Source of the DNA: Lachnospiraceae bacterium
GTDB taxonomy: Bacteria > Bacillota > Clostridia > Lachnospirales > Lachnospiraceae
DNA length: 64,000 nt
Assembly (NCBI GenBank): GCA_910574285.1
Contig: CAJTAL010000001.1
Coordinates: 62,001-126,000, forward strand
Direction of reading: 5' to 3'
In this document: in pieces, positions 61,686 to 64,000 of the stretch
How the letters are laid out: every line of letters starts with the position of its first letter
Position numbering within the stretch: position 1 is the stretch's first letter
Program-made: the position numbers and the translations under genes
The notes under the pieces: model-generated
Databases searched by the model: none
Told to the model about the DNA's origin: nothing
The model's input: only the letters and a program-made list of their open reading frames with translations

Positions 61686-63381
61686 GCTCTCTTTCACCTA
61701 CGATGATCATAATTGTTCTCTCTTTTAATACCACTGTTCTCTGATCCTCAAGAAGCACAGGCTTTTCAAGGACCCCTTCTTCCGTAGACGCAATCTTATA
61801 CCACTGTTTCCCTTTTGCCAATGCCGGCAAAGCAAAAGAATGCGGAATCCAGTGCATGTTATACGCCGCAAAGCAATCTTCTCCGCCTACGGCAGCGCCG
61901 CTGTAATAGACTCCCAACTGCCGGCTGTATACTTCCGAAGGCACACGCCATGCATTCTCTCCATGATAGGATACATCCGGCACTCCGCAGCTTACCTGAT
62001 CAATCCCAAGCATCTCTTCCTTCGGGCAAAATACCCGGTATTTTTTCCTGATCTCTATCAGCTTCTTCACAAAATCATGAAGTTCTCTGCTCTGTTCCAG
62101 CTTCTGCCAGTCTATCCATGCCGTCGGGTTATCCTGGCAGTATACGTTATTATTCCCCTTCTGCGTATTCGCAAATTCATCCCCTGCCAGGATGCAGGGA
62201 GTCCCCTGTGCCAACAGCAGAAGGAAAAATGCATTCCTCATCTGATTGCCCCGGAGTCTTACCACCGCTTTCTTCCTTGTAGGCCCTTCTGCCCCGCAGT
62301 TCCAGCTATAATTATATTCCGGTCCGTCCTGATTATTCTCACCGTTCTCCTCGTTATGCTTTCTGTCGTAAGATACCAGATCAAACATCGTGAAACCATT
62401 CTGCCCTGTGATACAGTTAAGAGCCCCGTCATTCTCGGAATGGCGGCGGAGCCAATACATCACTCCCGTCACCATTCCCTCGTCCCCTTTCAGGAAACGG
62501 CGCATCACCGTCTGAAAATCAATACGGTGAACCAGGATCTTCGTCTTCTTCAAGATCGGGTCGGCATATATGGCAGCCATAGGCGCTACCTGCGGATTCA
62601 GAATGAATCCGTCTATATGAAACTCTATCATATAATGCCTCAGGCACTCTTCCATCGTCTGCTTCGATATATCCTCATTGAACGGCATCTCCAGCACAAC
62701 CTCTATCCCCGCTTTGTGGCATGCCTTTACCATATCTCTTAATTCTTTCACCGCGTCCTTCGACGCCGCATAGGAACCTTTGGGCGCAAACCAGTAAGCG
62801 CTTCCGTATCCCCAGTAATTCCGATACCGCTGACACTCTTCAAAATCGTATACCGGCATACACTGAATCTGATTAATCCCAAGATCCTTCAGGTAAGGAA
62901 TCTTCTCCATCACTCCACGGAATGTTCCCCGGTTCTCTACCTTAGACGACACATGCTTCGTAAAACCTCTGACATGCAGACTATACGCAACGACTGCGTC
63001 ATAGGGCAGGCATAAAGGCATGTCGCCCTCCCAGTCATAGGGTTCATTGTAGAGCACTCCCCGGACCTCATGCTTACTGACATCCCGCTTTTTGCCCCAA
63101 TTTTCACGGCCTGCTATCATTTTCACATAAGGGTCCACAACAACCTGTCCATCAATCCGGTAATTATATTCATATTCTGACACTTCTATATCTTCCAGCG
63201 CAAGATAACGGACTTCCCCGATTTCCTTCTTCATCTCGTATATGGCGCAAGGCTTCTTCCTGCCAATACGATACAATAATAACTGACACTCCTTCTCCTG
63301 CGGTACAGCCACAGAAAAATTCACTGTATTTCCTATCATAGTAGTTCCTAACGGTAAGGGCCTCCCCTGTATCTCCTTCAT
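61606..63381 (-). CDS. GlgX/isoamylase-like protein lacking catalytic residues
   Basis: 591 residues, about 70-100 shorter than GlgX. Recognisable by AYSLHVRGFTKH, PYLKDLGINQIQCMPVYDF, YWGYGSAYWFAPKGSY and FDLVSYDRKHNEENGENNQDG. At the three GH13 catalytic positions the residues are changed. The nucleophile Asp of DGFRFD is Asn262 (DGFILN). The acid Glu of the KxxAEPWD block is His285 (KILVHRID). The AHDGFT pair is Gln327-Asn328 (GQNGFT). It is therefore expected to be unable to hydrolyse, and may instead bind glycogen or regulate its metabolism. The last 25 residues overlap the TraX-like gene. Confidence 0.85.
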   Translation of the reverse strand: MKEIQGRPLPLGTTMIGNTVNFSVAVPQEKECQLLLYRIGRKKPCAIYEMKKEIGEVRYLALEDIEVSEYEYNYRIDGQVVVDPYVKMIAGRENWGKKRDVSKHEVRGVLYNEPYDWEGDMPLCLPYDAVVAYSLHVRGFTKHVSSKVENRGTFRGVMEKIPYLKDLGINQIQCMPVYDFEECQRYRNYWGYGSAYWFAPKGSYAASKDAVKELRDMVKACHKAGIEVVLEMPFNEDISKQTMEECLRHYMIEFHIDGFILNPQVAPMAAIYADPILKKTKILVHRIDFQTVMRRFLKGDEGMVTGVMYWLRRHSENDGALNCITGQNGFTMFDLVSYDRKHNEENGENNQDGPEYNYSWNCGAEGPTRKKAVVRLRGNQMRNAFFLLLLAQGTPCILAGDEFANTQKGNNNVYCQDNPTAWIDWQKLEQSRELHDFVKKLIEIRKKYRVFCPKEEMLGIDQVSCGVPDVSYHGENAWRVPSEVYSRQLGVYYSGAAVGGEDCFAAYNMHWIPHSFALPALAKGKQWYKIASTEEGVLEKPVLLEDQRTVVLKERTIMIIVGEREHGTDKKEENRSDVVSIEVDRDRHDGN

Positions 63382-63468
63382 GTCTAATCCTTCCTGCTGA
63401 CCACAGCCGTCCGTTTAGAAACTGTATGGAAATATCCTGTGCAACCTAGGTTATTTACCTCCAGTTCC

Positions 63469-64000
63469 TTACTGCCATCCATCTACTCCATACATATCAA
63501 CATTATTCTGATCTATCATAAATACTTCTTCGTATGTCTCTCGTTCAAACTCTTTATCCTCTAAGATATCCATTGCGATCTTTGCGGCGGTCTTCCCCAG
63601 ACTGATGGGAGACTGCGCGGCGGTTCCGGCGATCTGCCCATTCGCTTTCTTAAGCTCTTTCTTGATATCCGGCGAGCCGTCCACGCCATAGATAATCACT
63701 TCTTTCAGCTCCGCAAGGTTCACCGCAGTCTTCGCGGCAACCGCCAACTGGTCATTCCCGCACATGACCGCTACGATCTCGGGATGTTCCTGAACAATCG
63801 TTTTCGCCGCTTCCAATGCCTTCTCAAATTCTCCGTTCGTATCTGCCCTCGCTACAACCTCGAATCCTTTCTCTGCCTCGGCTATCGCCTCTTCAAACCC
63901 TGTTATACGGTCATTGATCGAATTCTGGGTAGGACATTCCAGAATCGCGATCCTTCCTCCGTCCGGACACCTTACAATCAGATCCTGGCCGCAGATGTAT
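63469..64000 (-). CDS. Sugar ABC transporter periplasmic-binding protein (RbsB-like), C-terminal part
   Basis: The frame is open from 64000 to the TAA at 63469-63471 (177 codons), so the gene runs past the right edge; a TTG at 63816 is not its start. GGRIAILECPTQNSINDRITGFEEAI, VMCGNDQLAVAAKTAV, VIIYGVDGSPDIKKEL, and AQSPISLGKTAAKIAMDIL are typical of type I sugar-binding proteins of the ribose/galactose (CUT2) group. Signal peptide and permeases would lie outside the window. Confidence 0.88.
   Translation of the reverse strand, partial: YICGQDLIVRCPDGGRIAILECPTQNSINDRITGFEEAIAEAEKGFEVVARADTNGEFEKALEAAKTIVQEHPEIVAVMCGNDQLAVAAKTAVNLAELKEVIIYGVDGSPDIKKELKKANGQIAGTAAQSPISLGKTAAKIAMDILEDKEFERETYEEVFMIDQNNVDMYGVDGWQ

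Noticed and set aside
61840-62742. A 300-codon plus-strand ORF opposite the GlgX-like gene
   Set aside because: Composition is that of an antisense shadow (rich in Arg, Leu, His, Pro), no ribosome binding site, no recognisable motif, and the minus-strand frame is a clear GlgX homologue.

Overview
The window looks like chromosome from a low-to-mid GC, Gram-positive Clostridia, most probably a gut Lachnospiraceae. The grounds are strong AGGAGG-type ribosome binding sites, sigma-A style promoters, a lantibiotic-resistance ABC/two-component module, a LoaP-headed polysaccharide operon, CUT1 sugar ABC transport, and decayed conjugative-element regulators typical of that family. No species is claimed. 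Almost every gene lies on the minus strand.

Layout. (1) 1-1457: core genes pyrH-frr-uppS (uppS cut by the window edge). (2) 1.57-5.95 kb: CprABC/CprRK-like lantibiotic resistance module. (3) 5.93-18.12 kb: accessory island of decayed and live cargo. It holds a GyrI-like gene with one nonsense codon, two GNAT acetyltransferases, duplicated GNAT and flavin-oxidoreductase scraps, a two-gene HSP90-like/TPR unit, a broken ABC exporter, an AgrC/LytTR two-component system, a frameshifted XRE regulator and a likely type I toxin. (4) 18.15-29.06 kb: complete catabolic operon for an unidentified carbohydrate: perfect-consensus promoter with a palindromic operator, binding protein, two permeases, two paralogous TIM-barrel-like enzymes, a GntR regulator fused to a solute-binding-protein domain, and an FGGY kinase. 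(5) 29.1-52.9 kb: capsule/exopolysaccharide operon read leftward from LoaP through Wzz-like, PIG-L deacetylase, initiating sugar transferase, glycosyltransferases, acetyltransferases, Wzy, Wzx, carbamoyltransferase, two UDP-sugar dehydrogenases and a UDP-uronate epimerase, ending at a strong terminator. (6) 53.2-64 kb: multi-repeat helicase, MATE exporter, phosphoesterase, LysR regulator, tRNA-Leu, DUF5662 and TraX-like proteins, a GlgX-like protein that has lost its catalytic residues, and a partial sugar-binding protein.

Most interesting signals: the HSP90-like ATPase with a C-terminal nucleoside-deoxyribosyltransferase/TIR-like domain, coupled to a TPR protein (possible undescribed defence or stress system, 8.2-12.0 kb); a nine-G tract that switches a capsule acetyltransferase out of frame (43.4 kb); crossing inverted repeats forming a possible pseudoknotted RNA inside the capsule operon (30.45-30.57 kb); the GntR/solute-binding-protein fusion with its candidate operator; the catalytically dead GlgX; and an 83-bp inverted duplication that places a terminator in the helicase leader. 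All function calls come from reading motifs by eye; no database search was run.
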